Shown here: piece by piece, positions 49,072 through 56,150 of the stretch
Layout: each line of letters begins with the position of its first letter
Numbering within the stretch: the stretch's first letter is position 1
NCBI GenBank assembly: GCA_947253285.1
Contig: CAMXXV010000001.1
Location: forward strand, 1-64,000
Direction of reading: 5' to 3'
DNA length: 64,000 nt
From: an uncultured Candidatus Saccharibacteria bacterium
GTDB lineage: Bacteria > Patescibacteriota > Saccharimonadia > Saccharimonadales > Saccharimonadaceae
Made by a program: the position numbers and the translations under genes
The notes under the pieces: model-generated
The model's database searches: none
Told to the model about the DNA's origin: nothing
The model's input: the letters and a program-made list of their open reading frames with translations, nothing else

Positions 49072-49410
49072 ATGTATAACCCAAAGCAAGAGGTGTACAA
49101 AAAGCTAGCAGAGTTAAAGGGCGTTGCAGTGAGCCAAAGCTCGCAGAACGTGTTTAATGAAGTGCCGGCGGTGACTTATCGGGTTGCTAATAATGCGGCT
49201 AATTATAGTCTGGACAACGAGATAACTCGTCAAGACATTAGAATAACAGTAGATATTTTTACTGAGGATAGTGTGACGGCGAGCGACGTTTTGGCTAAAG
49301 TCGAGGCCAAAATGCGTGAGATTAACTATCGGCTAGAGGCATCTTTAGACGTACCAGCGCCTAAAGGAGCGTTGTATCACGTAAACGCTACATTTGATAG
49401 CGTGCGTTAA
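49072..49410 (+). CDS. tail completion / terminator protein
   Basis: Protein of 112 aa with beta-alpha composition (QDIRITVDIFTEDSVTASDVLAKVEAKM, cut here to the core) and position directly before the tail tube gene, as in gpU/gp17-type tail terminators. It starts 1 bp after the gp10-like gene with AAGGGGAAG before the ATG. Confidence 0.78.
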   Translation: MYNPKQEVYKKLAELKGVAVSQSSQNVFNEVPAVTYRVANNAANYSLDNEITRQDIRITVDIFTEDSVTASDVLAKVEAKMREINYRLEASLDVPAPKGALYHVNATFDSVR

Positions 49411-49423
49411 TGGAGGAGGAAAA

Positions 49424-49858
49424 ATGGCAGGTATCCAAACAATCGGCACAACTTTTACTATGAAGAAGATTGCCGGTGAAGACAAGGATATGGTGGTTGC
49501 AAACTTGACCAGTATCGGTGAGCAATCAACCGAGATTGAAGAAATCGATGTAACTACGCTAGACAGCCCGAATGGTGCTAAGGAGTACATTGCTGGCGCT
49601 ATGGATAGCGGTACGGTTGACTTTGAAGGCAACGTTAAGACTAAGGGGCAAGTGACAGCACTAGACAAAGTGTTTACCAGCCGCAAGAATCGCGACTTTG
49701 TGGTTTGCTATCCAAACGGTGACACGCTTGACCTTAACGGTTACATTTCAACCTTTAAGTTCGGCGAGGCTACCACTGATGGCTTGTATACCTTTGGCTT
49801 TACGTTGAAGCTATCTGGCAAGCCGAAGTTTACTGAAGGCAAGAACACGCCTCAGTAA
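49424..49858 (+). CDS. major tail tube protein
   Basis: Tube subunit of 144 aa. Family signs are the GEQSTEIEEIDVTTLDSP block, DSGTVDFEGNVKTKG and the YISTFKFGEATTDGL region that form the tube beta-sandwich. ATG 49424 has GGAGGAAAA before it; the frame extends to 49394 without a site. There is no C-terminal Ig-like decoration domain. Confidence 0.9.
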   Translation: MAGIQTIGTTFTMKKIAGEDKDMVVANLTSIGEQSTEIEEIDVTTLDSPNGAKEYIAGAMDSGTVDFEGNVKTKGQVTALDKVFTSRKNRDFVVCYPNGDTLDLNGYISTFKFGEATTDGLYTFGFTLKLSGKPKFTEGKNTPQ

Positions 49859-49874
49859 ATACCAAAAGCGCCAA

Positions 49875-49898
49875 GAGGGCGAGCGCTGAATCGCCCTC
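49875..49898 (+). repeat. hairpin between tail tube and chaperone genes
   Basis: GAGGGCGA/TCGCCCTC stem with 8-nt loop and no T-run. It may stabilise the upstream mRNA or lower chaperone expression. Confidence 0.6.
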
Positions 49899-49917
49899 AT
49901 GATATTTGGAGGGTAAT

Positions 49918-50256
49918 ATGGAACTCAATTATAAGGCAATTAATGTAGCTAAGGCAGAGAAGGCAGCTGGCTGTAGCTTTTTTAACGCAATGGCGGAACT
50001 GCAAGATACACCATCTGTTTTGACTCTGTTGTTCTTGTTGCAGGCGGGCGGTTTGACCGAAGAAGAGGCTGGCGATTATTTGGATAAATACGGTGTTGAT
50101 GAAGCTGCGCCAAAAATCCTTGACGCGATGTCTGAGTCTGGTTTTTTAAAGAAGGTGCTTCAGAACCGGAAAGCCAGCTTGAAGAAGCTAGACGAAGCAG
50201 CGCACACGAAGAAGAAGTCAGAAACTTCACCAGCTACTGGCGAGAGCAAGAAATAG
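49918..50256 (+). CDS. tail assembly chaperone gpG
   Basis: Chaperone of 112 aa that coats the tape measure during tail assembly. A helical hydrophobic core (about residues 18-75) is followed by a Lys-rich low-complexity tail. GGAGGG lies 5 nt before ATG 49918. A U UUU UUA slippery heptamer at 50142-50148 sits in the correct codon phase (GGT TTT TTA AAG), so part of the ribosomes would shift -1 and make the longer gpGT. Confidence 0.85.
   Translation: MELNYKAINVAKAEKAAGCSFFNAMAELQDTPSVLTLLFLLQAGGLTEEEAGDYLDKYGVDEAAPKILDAMSESGFLKKVLQNRKASLKKLDEAAHTKKKSETSPATGESKK
50142..50148 (+). promoter_or_regulatory. -1 ribosomal frameshift site T TTT TTA
   Basis: Codons TTT TTA of gpG can re-pair in the -1 frame. 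The -1 frame is open from here to 50543. A stem CTTCA/TGAAG (50158-50162/50180-50184) begins 9 nt downstream and may act as stimulator. Confidence 0.75.
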
Positions 50257-50543
50257 TAGCCTTCCAAATCGGTTTGCCGATAGCTGACTACTGGCAATTA
50301 ACGCTTGGGCAATTCAAGCATGCCTTAGAAGGCTACCGGCGCCGGATACAAGACGAGGCGAGAAATGCCGACGCGCTCAATCATATATTGGGCAGCTATA
50401 TTGCAAAAGCATTCCACCAGCCTAACAAATACCCAAAGCAACCACTGTTAGCCGAAAAAGATGCGACACAGCAGTCTAACAATAGGGTAATGAGCGACGA
50501 TGAGATGAATCTAATCGGGCGCTTGATAGCAAGAAGGAATTAG
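50148..50543 (+). CDS. gpT part of tail chaperone gpGT (made by -1 frameshift)
   Basis: The C-terminal extension of gpGT, about 131 residues read in the -1 frame after the slippery site. Downstream of the gpG stop it reads VAFQIGLPIADYWQLTLGQF and then a helical charged region. An in-frame TTG at 50274 has no ribosome site, so independent translation is unlikely. The gpGT fusion of about 208 aa recruits the tail tube protein to the tape measure complex in lambda-like tails. Confidence 0.75.
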   Translation, partial: KEGASEPESQLEEARRSSAHEEEVRNFTSYWREQEIVAFQIGLPIADYWQLTLGQFKHALEGYRRRIQDEARNADALNHILGSYIAKAFHQPNKYPKQPLLAEKDATQQSNNRVMSDDEMNLIGRLIARRN

Positions 50544-50544
50544 A

Positions 50545-53500
50545 ATGGCAACCACCATAGATGAATTACAAGTAATTATATCGGCCAATAACGCTCAGTT
50601 TAGTCAGAAGCTAAATGAGACCAACAATCAAGTGGCCAATTTGAGCAAGAATATTAGCCGCTCGTTTAGAGGCGTTAGTGCTGGTGCCGTTATGGCTGGC
50701 TCAGTCTTATCTAGCGTATTATCCACGGCGTTTAGGGCGGTATCCGCCTCTGTAGATAAGGCGGTAGAGCGACTGGATGCGCTGAACAACTTCCCGCGGG
50801 TAATGAGTAACCTTGGAATCAGCGCCAGCGAAAGCCAAAAGACCATCCAGTATTTGAGCGATAAACTTGTTGGGCTACCAACGACTATCAACGAAGCAGC
50901 GTTAAGCGTACAGCGTTTAACCAGTGCCAATGGCAACATTAAGGCCTCAACGGCGATGTTCCTAGCAATGAACAACGCTATTCTGGCTGGTGGCGCGCCA
51001 ATGGACTTGCAACGTAGTGCTTTGGAGCAGCTCAGTCAGGCGTATACCAAGGGCGTGCCAGATATGATGGAGTGGCGCACCATGATGATGGCGATGCCGG
51101 CTCAGTTGAAGCAGGTGGCGATGGCGATGAACTTGCCAAGCGCCGACCAGCTGGGCGAAGCGCTCCGTAATGGCCAAGTGTCAATGAATGACTTTATGGC
51201 TACTATGGTAAAGCTAAACAACCAAGGCATTGCTGGTTTTCAATCATTTGCCGACCAAGCCAAAAACTCTACTGGTGGTGTAGCTACTGCGATAGCCAAC
51301 CTCAAGACGGCGATAGTGCGCGCGGTATCGAGCATTATGGATGCAATTGGGCAGGCGAACATATCAGGTTTTATCAGTACTATTGCGAATAGTATCAATG
51401 CGGTGGTGCCATATATTGTAGGCTTTACTAAGGTAGTAATGGAAGCGGTTGGCTGGGTAGTTGGGCTATTTGGTGGAACGATTAAGACAACCAAGTCAAT
51501 TCAGACCAGTGCTCAGAGTGCAGGCGCTTCGGTTGGCAAGATAGCTAACAATGCAGGTAACGCTACAAAGGCGCTAGGAGGCGCGCAGAAAGCCGCTAAG
51601 AAGCTAAAGGGTACATTGGCTAGCTTTGACGAGATGAACGTACTGGAAGCCCCTCGGGCTGCTGCAGGAGGCGGTAAGTCTGGCGGCGGCGGAGCTGGTG
51701 GAGGCGCTGGTGGCGGTGGTGCTGGTGGTGCTAGCGTGGCGATGCCGACTGTCGATTATGGCAATAAGCTTAACGACGTAGCTGGCAAGGCTGATGCGAT
51801 AGCAAAGAAGATAAAGGATTTCTTGCAGGGTGCATTTAATTTGGACTGGAACAAGATAGCGCAGGCGTTCGGCAAGTTTTGGAACGACTTAAAGAAAGCT
51901 GCAGAGCCAGTGGGCAGAGTAATTGGTGATATTTGGAAAAACTACCTCAAGCCGTTGGTAACATGGACGGGCAATTCATTATTGCCAGCTGTACTGAATG
52001 CGCTTGGTGGTGCTATTCGGTTTGTAGCAGCGGTGCTAGAATCGGCGTGGAACTCGTTTATTAAACCATTTATGGACTTCTTCGTGGTGCCAATTGCAAA
52101 GTTCGCGGGCAGTTTGTTGGTTGATACGCTAAACGCTATTGGCGATGGGCTGAGAAAATTGTCAGGTGATAGCAATACTATAAACCTCATAGCCGCCGGT
52201 GTAACGGTATTAGGCGCAGCTATAGCAGGTAGTGCAATCGTCAGCTGGTTTAACAATGCCGCGGCCGCTGTCAGGGCGTTTACCAGCGGAGCCGCAACAT
52301 TTAAGACATTGCAAGAAGTAATTGGCGGCCCTATGGCTAATATAGTCAAGTTTGCCATACCAGTAGTTGAATCCTTTAAGAATATAGCCACATTCGCTAT
52401 TGGGCTGAAAGACGCGTTTATCTTGGCCGGCGGTGGCTTTGCTGGGCTGCAGGCTGTTATGGTAGCGCTAGGCGACACAATAAAGACAAGTGTTCTTTCT
52501 GCGTTCACTGCTATTATGGCACATCCATTGGTTCTCGCTGGGGTGGCATTGATTGGTGGGCTTGTATTTGTGTTTGGGTCTCTCAGCGCAGCTATGCACA
52601 CCGGCACTAGTGAGGAGATGCAACAAAAGGCACAGGCTGATGCTTTAAAAAAGTCGCATGATGGAGTAAAACAAGCAGTAGAAGGAGTCAAAAAGGCTGA
52701 GGATGATTTAAGTAATGCTAGAGCGTCCAAAATAGATGCTCAGATAGCGTATACCCAGGCAATTGACCAACAAAAGAAAGCGCATGAAGATTTAGCCAAC
52801 GCAGTAAAGCAGAACGGCGTGACTTATGAGGAACTAGTTAAGCAAGTAGACAACGGCTCACTGAGCTATGAGAACATGACACCAAAGCAGCAGGCGGTAT
52901 ACAACGCCGGCTTGCAGCTAGACAAGGCAAATCAACAAGTTGAATCTTCACAAGGTAAACTAAACAAAGCAACTGAAGACGCGAAGAATAAACAAAACGA
53001 CTTGAAGAACGCGCTTGACCAGAAAAAGGCTAGCCTAGAAGCGGACGCCGTATCACAGGCCGTAATCTCCGGGAAGTACAAGAATACCCAAGACGCAATA
53101 AAAGCGCTGAAAGACGGCACATTGCAGTACAAGGATGAGCACGGCAACATGACTAAGGCTAACTCTGGTGACGTTGAGCGGCTTGAGGGCACTATTAGGG
53201 GCAAAGCGAACGATATAGTGAGAGATTACAATAACACTGCATCTGGTGCCAAGGCTGGCTTCTTCGGGCCTATGGGCGTAAGCTTGAACAACGCTGGTAA
53301 GGCAGTAGGAAACTGGGCGCGTGACGCTGGCAATGCACTAAGTAACTGGGCTCGAGACGCTGGTAAGTCAGCCGATGACGCTAAACACGGTCTGGAGAAG
53401 GGGCTCGGTGACTTGGGCCGCTGGGGTAGTGACCGCTGGAATGACCTCAAGAATGCGTTTAGAGATGCGTGGGGCGCGTTCAAGAATATCGGCGGTAATA

Positions 53501-53925
53501 TTTTGCGCGGGTTAGGTGAAGGAATAGGCAACGTGGGAAATTGGCTTAAGAACAAGTTTAACGGTGCGGTTAACGGTGTAAAGAAGGCTTTGGGCATCCA
53601 CTCGCCGTCAAGAGTGTTCAAGAGTATCGGCGATTACATGAGCCAAGGTATGTCTATTGGCTTCGATAAGAATTTAGGTAACTTAGTAACCTCTGCTAGT
53701 GAATTATCCGACCAGATAAACAGTAAAATGGCATTGCCACTATTTGACACACCTAGCTATAGTGGCACCATAGAACATACTCTAACCGCGGATATAGCTT
53801 CGGCTATACAAGCTTCTCCGATTTCGTTGACAGTAAATCTTGGCAACGAACGTTTAGTCGACCAAGCTATCAGGGGCATTAATGACCGCAGCTTCTTGAA
53901 TAACCAATATGCACTGAATATATAA
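50545..53925 (+). CDS. tape measure protein
   Basis: Protein of 1126 aa that sets tail length; at about 0.15 nm per residue the tail would be roughly 170 nm. It has an N-terminal coiled helical region, a TMP domain (about residues 70-260, LDALNNFPRVMSNLG), a Gly-rich hinge (about 375-400), hydrophobic segments in the middle (about 540-690), a coiled coil (about 700-830) and the conserved GIHSPSRVFKSIGDYMSQG end. It follows gpGT by 1 bp. Its neighbour encodes an Ltp-type exclusion protein, a family reported to act on tape measure proteins. Confidence 0.95.
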   Translation: MATTIDELQVIISANNAQFSQKLNETNNQVANLSKNISRSFRGVSAGAVMAGSVLSSVLSTAFRAVSASVDKAVERLDALNNFPRVMSNLGISASESQKTIQYLSDKLVGLPTTINEAALSVQRLTSANGNIKASTAMFLAMNNAILAGGAPMDLQRSALEQLSQAYTKGVPDMMEWRTMMMAMPAQLKQVAMAMNLPSADQLGEALRNGQVSMNDFMATMVKLNNQGIAGFQSFADQAKNSTGGVATAIANLKTAIVRAVSSIMDAIGQANISGFISTIANSINAVVPYIVGFTKVVMEAVGWVVGLFGGTIKTTKSIQTSAQSAGASVGKIANNAGNATKALGGAQKAAKKLKGTLASFDEMNVLEAPRAAAGGGKSGGGGAGGGAGGGGAGGASVAMPTVDYGNKLNDVAGKADAIAKKIKDFLQGAFNLDWNKIAQAFGKFWNDLKKAAEPVGRVIGDIWKNYLKPLVTWTGNSLLPAVLNALGGAIRFVAAVLESAWNSFIKPFMDFFVVPIAKFAGSLLVDTLNAIGDGLRKLSGDSNTINLIAAGVTVLGAAIAGSAIVSWFNNAAAAVRAFTSGAATFKTLQEVIGGPMANIVKFAIPVVESFKNIATFAIGLKDAFILAGGGFAGLQAVMVALGDTIKTSVLSAFTAIMAHPLVLAGVALIGGLVFVFGSLSAAMHTGTSEEMQQKAQADALKKSHDGVKQAVEGVKKAEDDLSNARASKIDAQIAYTQAIDQQKKAHEDLANAVKQNGVTYEELVKQVDNGSLSYENMTPKQQAVYNAGLQLDKANQQVESSQGKLNKATEDAKNKQNDLKNALDQKKASLEADAVSQAVISGKYKNTQDAIKALKDGTLQYKDEHGNMTKANSGDVERLEGTIRGKANDIVRDYNNTASGAKAGFFGPMGVSLNNAGKAVGNWARDAGNALSNWARDAGKSADDAKHGLEKGLGDLGRWGSDRWNDLKNAFRDAWGAFKNIGGNILRGLGEGIGNVGNWLKNKFNGAVNGVKKALGIHSPSRVFKSIGDYMSQGMSIGFDKNLGNLVTSASELSDQINSKMALPLFDTPSYSGTIEHTLTADIASAIQASPISLTVNLGNERLVDQAIRGINDRSFLNNQYALNI

Positions 53926-53932
53926 GTTTGTG

Positions 53933-53941
53933 TGGTATAAT
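53933..53941 (+). promoter_or_regulatory. promoter of the Ltp moron (extended -10)
   Basis: TGgTATAAT starting 7 bp after the tape measure stop (53923-53925). It gives the ltp-like gene transcription of its own. Confidence 0.65.
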
Positions 53942-53971
53942 CTGAGTACAAGCTTAATAACAAGGAGTCAT

Positions 53972-54667
53972 ATGGACAAGCAGCAAGACGAGAAGAAGCT
54001 TAACTGGTGGGGGAAGCGAAAGCTGTGGCAAAAAATATTAATCATATTTGTGGTTGTATTTATTATCTTTTGGTTTGTTACTCCTAGCAGTGAGCACAGC
54101 AAAGACAGCGCGGATAAAAACAATGCGTCAGGTCATATAACAACAAGCCATATGATAGAAAGGGTGAAGGTCATAGACTTGTCTACAATGGACGATAGGG
54201 CTATTGCAGATTGGTGTAAAAAGGTTGGTCTAAACTGCGTACAAGAGCCCACATACTCTGATACCGTAGAGAAGGGCAAATTTATCTCTCAGAGCGATGC
54301 TGTCAATGCGGAAGTCGTAAAAGGTATAACAGTAACATATAAGCGTTCTCTAGGTAAACGGCCGAATATGGAGCAGCAAAATGCATTAGCTAAAGCTCAA
54401 ATATATTCAGATAACATGCACTTTTCAAAGAAAGGCATATACAAGCAGCTAACATCTCCGTACGGCGAGAAGTTTGATGCGGCCGCCGCTCAATACGCCA
54501 TAGATAATCTAAATGCAGACTACAACAAGAATGCTCTAGAACAAGCTAAGACTTACAGAGATACCATGAAGATGTCCAAGAAACAGGTATATGACCAACT
54601 TGTGTCTCCTTATGGTGGCAATTTCACTGCATCTGAGGCAAAATACGCCGTCGACCACATGGACTAA
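53972..54667 (+). CDS. membrane-anchored PASTA-Ltp protein, putative superinfection exclusion factor
   Basis: Protein of 231 aa. A basic N-terminus and one transmembrane segment (about residues 20-38) are followed by a PASTA-like domain (about 60-130, with the GLNCVQEPTYSDTVEKGKFI pattern) and two Ltp repeats of about 45 residues (137-183 and 186-231) with the shared core SKKxxYxQLxSPYGxxFxAxxAxYAxD. The Ltp family (PF07553) includes the lipoprotein of Streptococcus phage TP-J34 that blocks DNA entry of other phages. No lipobox was seen; the anchor is a helix. AAGGAG is before ATG 53972. It has its own promoter and a terminator after the next gene. Confidence 0.8.
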   Translation: MDKQQDEKKLNWWGKRKLWQKILIIFVVVFIIFWFVTPSSEHSKDSADKNNASGHITTSHMIERVKVIDLSTMDDRAIADWCKKVGLNCVQEPTYSDTVEKGKFISQSDAVNAEVVKGITVTYKRSLGKRPNMEQQNALAKAQIYSDNMHFSKKGIYKQLTSPYGEKFDAAAAQYAIDNLNADYNKNALEQAKTYRDTMKMSKKQVYDQLVSPYGGNFTASEAKYAVDHMD

Positions 54668-54686
54668 TTGGCGGGAGATATAACCA

Positions 54687-54899
54687 ATGGTTAAACGAGT
54701 AGAGTGTCCTAAATGCCGCAGCATTAATGTTAGTCCGTTGGGTGAGCATAAGAAAGGCTTTTCGGTTGGCAAGGCGGTTGGTGGAGCGATTCTAACGGCT
54801 GGCATTGGCGGTATTGGATTACTTGCTGGGTTTTGCGGTAAGAAAAAGGGCTATGACATGCTATGCAACAACTGTGGTGTTGTCTTTCGCATAAAGTAG
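54687..54899 (+). CDS. small zinc-ribbon membrane protein
   Basis: Protein of 70 aa. CPKC near residue 8 and CNNC near residue 61 could form one zinc ribbon split by a Gly-rich hydrophobic segment (about residues 28-48, GKAVGGAILTAGIGGIG). Similar small proteins are frequent and without known function. It lies 19 bp after the Ltp gene and before the shared terminator, so both form one moron unit. Confidence 0.65.
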   Translation: MVKRVECPKCRSINVSPLGEHKKGFSVGKAVGGAILTAGIGGIGLLAGFCGKKKGYDMLCNNCGVVFRIK

Positions 54900-54917
54900 C
54901 CTAGATTTACGCTATCA

Positions 54918-54945
54918 ATAGCCCTCTTCGTGGGGGCTATTTAGT
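54918..54945 (+). terminator. terminator closing the Ltp moron
   Basis: AATAGCCCTC/GGGGGCTATT stem with a TTCGT loop followed by TAGTATT. Confidence 0.75.
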
Positions 54946-54961
54946 ATTAACAGTGGTATTA

Positions 54962-54970
54962 TGTTATACT
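54962..54970 (+). promoter_or_regulatory. promoter restarting the tail operon
   Basis: Extended -10 TGtTATACT, about 45 nt before the distal tail gene; it would restore transcription stopped by the moron terminator. Confidence 0.6.
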
Positions 54971-55015
54971 AGTATTAACAGCGTATAGCTCTTCTAACAT
55001 AAGGGAGGTTTGCCA

Positions 55016-55381
55016 GTGGGTGGCGACTTACTAAGAATAAACGGCGCGACTATAGTTGGACTTAAGGAGTACAAGGTCGGCTATAACAAGCTCTGGAAAG
55101 ACGCCGAGCGCAATATGAACGGCGATGTGCGCGCCTCATTAATTGGTATTTTTCCAAAGCTGCAGTTAACATTTAGGGATGCACTGGATTCCGGTCAGAT
55201 ACGGCAAATCTCTGGGCTACTCAACCTACCGTATTTCGACGTTAGCTATTACGACCCAACTACCTCTGGCGTAGTAACAGCCAAATATTATTCAGCAGAC
55301 TTTACTGTAGAGCTGCTAGATAAGTATCGCGGGCTATACAAGGGCTTTAGCGTGGATTTAGTACCAGTATCGAGGCGCTAA
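55016..55381 (+). CDS. distal tail protein candidate (DUF6711-like)
   Basis: Protein of 121 aa, beta-rich, beginning MGGDLLRINGATIVGLKEYK. The layout (short start, RINGATI, a conserved middle DALDSGQIRQISGLL, Tyr-rich end) fits small tail proteins located between tape measure and hub. GTG 55016 has AGGGAGG at 7 nt; TTG 55010 is too close. It would form the ring at the end of the tail tube to which the hub binds. Confidence 0.65.
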   Translation: MGGDLLRINGATIVGLKEYKVGYNKLWKDAERNMNGDVRASLIGIFPKLQLTFRDALDSGQIRQISGLLNLPYFDVSYYDPTTSGVVTAKYYSADFTVELLDKYRGLYKGFSVDLVPVSRR

Positions 55382-55382
55382 C

Positions 55383-56150
55383 GTGATACAGACAACTGAC
55401 GCAATTAAAACAGCTATGAAGGCACCGGTGAAGGTGATTGGTGCAACTATAGCGGACGCGAGCGGCTTTAAGGCTAGCTCAAAAGACAATCTTATTTCAG
55501 TGGAGCTAGAGCAGGCTGGTGCACTGTTCAACGCCGCTACTAAGCAAATCTCTGTGAAGTTGTTAGGTGTGAGCTATAACTTGCAGGGTAAAACACTTAA
55601 CTTAACGATAGATGTGCAAGTTGACCCGAGTAAAAACCAGTGGGAGAGCATTAACCTAGGCGCATATAAGGTGGATACCGAGGAGCGGAGTTTGGATGCT
55701 GGCACAACAACAGTGAAGGCATATGACGCAATGGGCACACTAGCAAAAACAGTGTATGTAGCTGGGCAATTAAAATACCCGTGCACCGTGAAGGAGCTGG
55801 TAGAGCAAATTGCTAAGCGGTTTGAACTGAAGACAGACATCAGATGGGACGGGCTACCAACCAGAGACTACAGGATACCGGAGGACTTGTACGCTAAGAT
55901 AAATAACACAACTTACCGAGATATTCTGGCGCAAGTGGCTGGAGCAACTGCGTCAATAGCACGGGTTACTGGCGCTAATACATTGCAGTTAGTTCCGGTG
56001 AAGAGTGAAGTGGTGGATAAGCTAACATTTAGCAACCTCAAGACGTTTAAGAATAGCCCGTTGTTCGGCGCGATTAATTCTTTGGTGTTGTCTCGTGCGC
56101 CGCAGGAGGACAATATTGTGTTGCAGGAAAGGATAGAGGAGGACGAATAA
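55383..56150 (+). CDS. tail hub protein, N-terminal half
   Basis: Protein of 255 aa resembling the N-terminal half of siphophage tail hub/tail-associated proteins (gp27-like beta domains with YDAMGTLAKTVYV and the SLVLSRAPQEDNIVLQE block at the end). In related phages that block continues directly into a segment with TEGHGWYEIGD. Here a TAA at 56148 stops it, and the matching continuation appears only about 960 residues into the next ORF, which is in the same frame. So the hub is made of two chains or by read-through. Confidence 0.78.
   Translation: MIQTTDAIKTAMKAPVKVIGATIADASGFKASSKDNLISVELEQAGALFNAATKQISVKLLGVSYNLQGKTLNLTIDVQVDPSKNQWESINLGAYKVDTEERSLDAGTTTVKAYDAMGTLAKTVYVAGQLKYPCTVKELVEQIAKRFELKTDIRWDGLPTRDYRIPEDLYAKINNTTYRDILAQVAGATASIARVTGANTLQLVPVKSEVVDKLTFSNLKTFKNSPLFGAINSLVLSRAPQEDNIVLQERIEEDE

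Noticed and set aside
50274..50543. Independent gpT gene starting at TTG 50274
   Set aside because: There is no ribosome binding site, and the frame is open back to the slippery heptamer at 50142, so it is better read as the frameshift part of gpGT.
51942..52730. Long minus-strand ORF of 262 codons inside the tape measure gene
   Set aside because: It is antisense to a clear gene, Ala/Ser/Thr-rich as expected of a shadow frame, and has no promoter or ribosome site.
54687..54899. Zinc-ribbon protein as transcription factor
   Set aside because: The Gly-rich hydrophobic segment between the two Cys pairs points to a membrane protein rather than a DNA-binding one.
56148..56150. Simple pseudogene by nonsense mutation in the hub
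   Set aside because: The stop is followed at once by an ATG with an ideally spaced GAGGAGG site, and both halves remain conserved, so a functional split is more likely; a recent mutation cannot be fully excluded.
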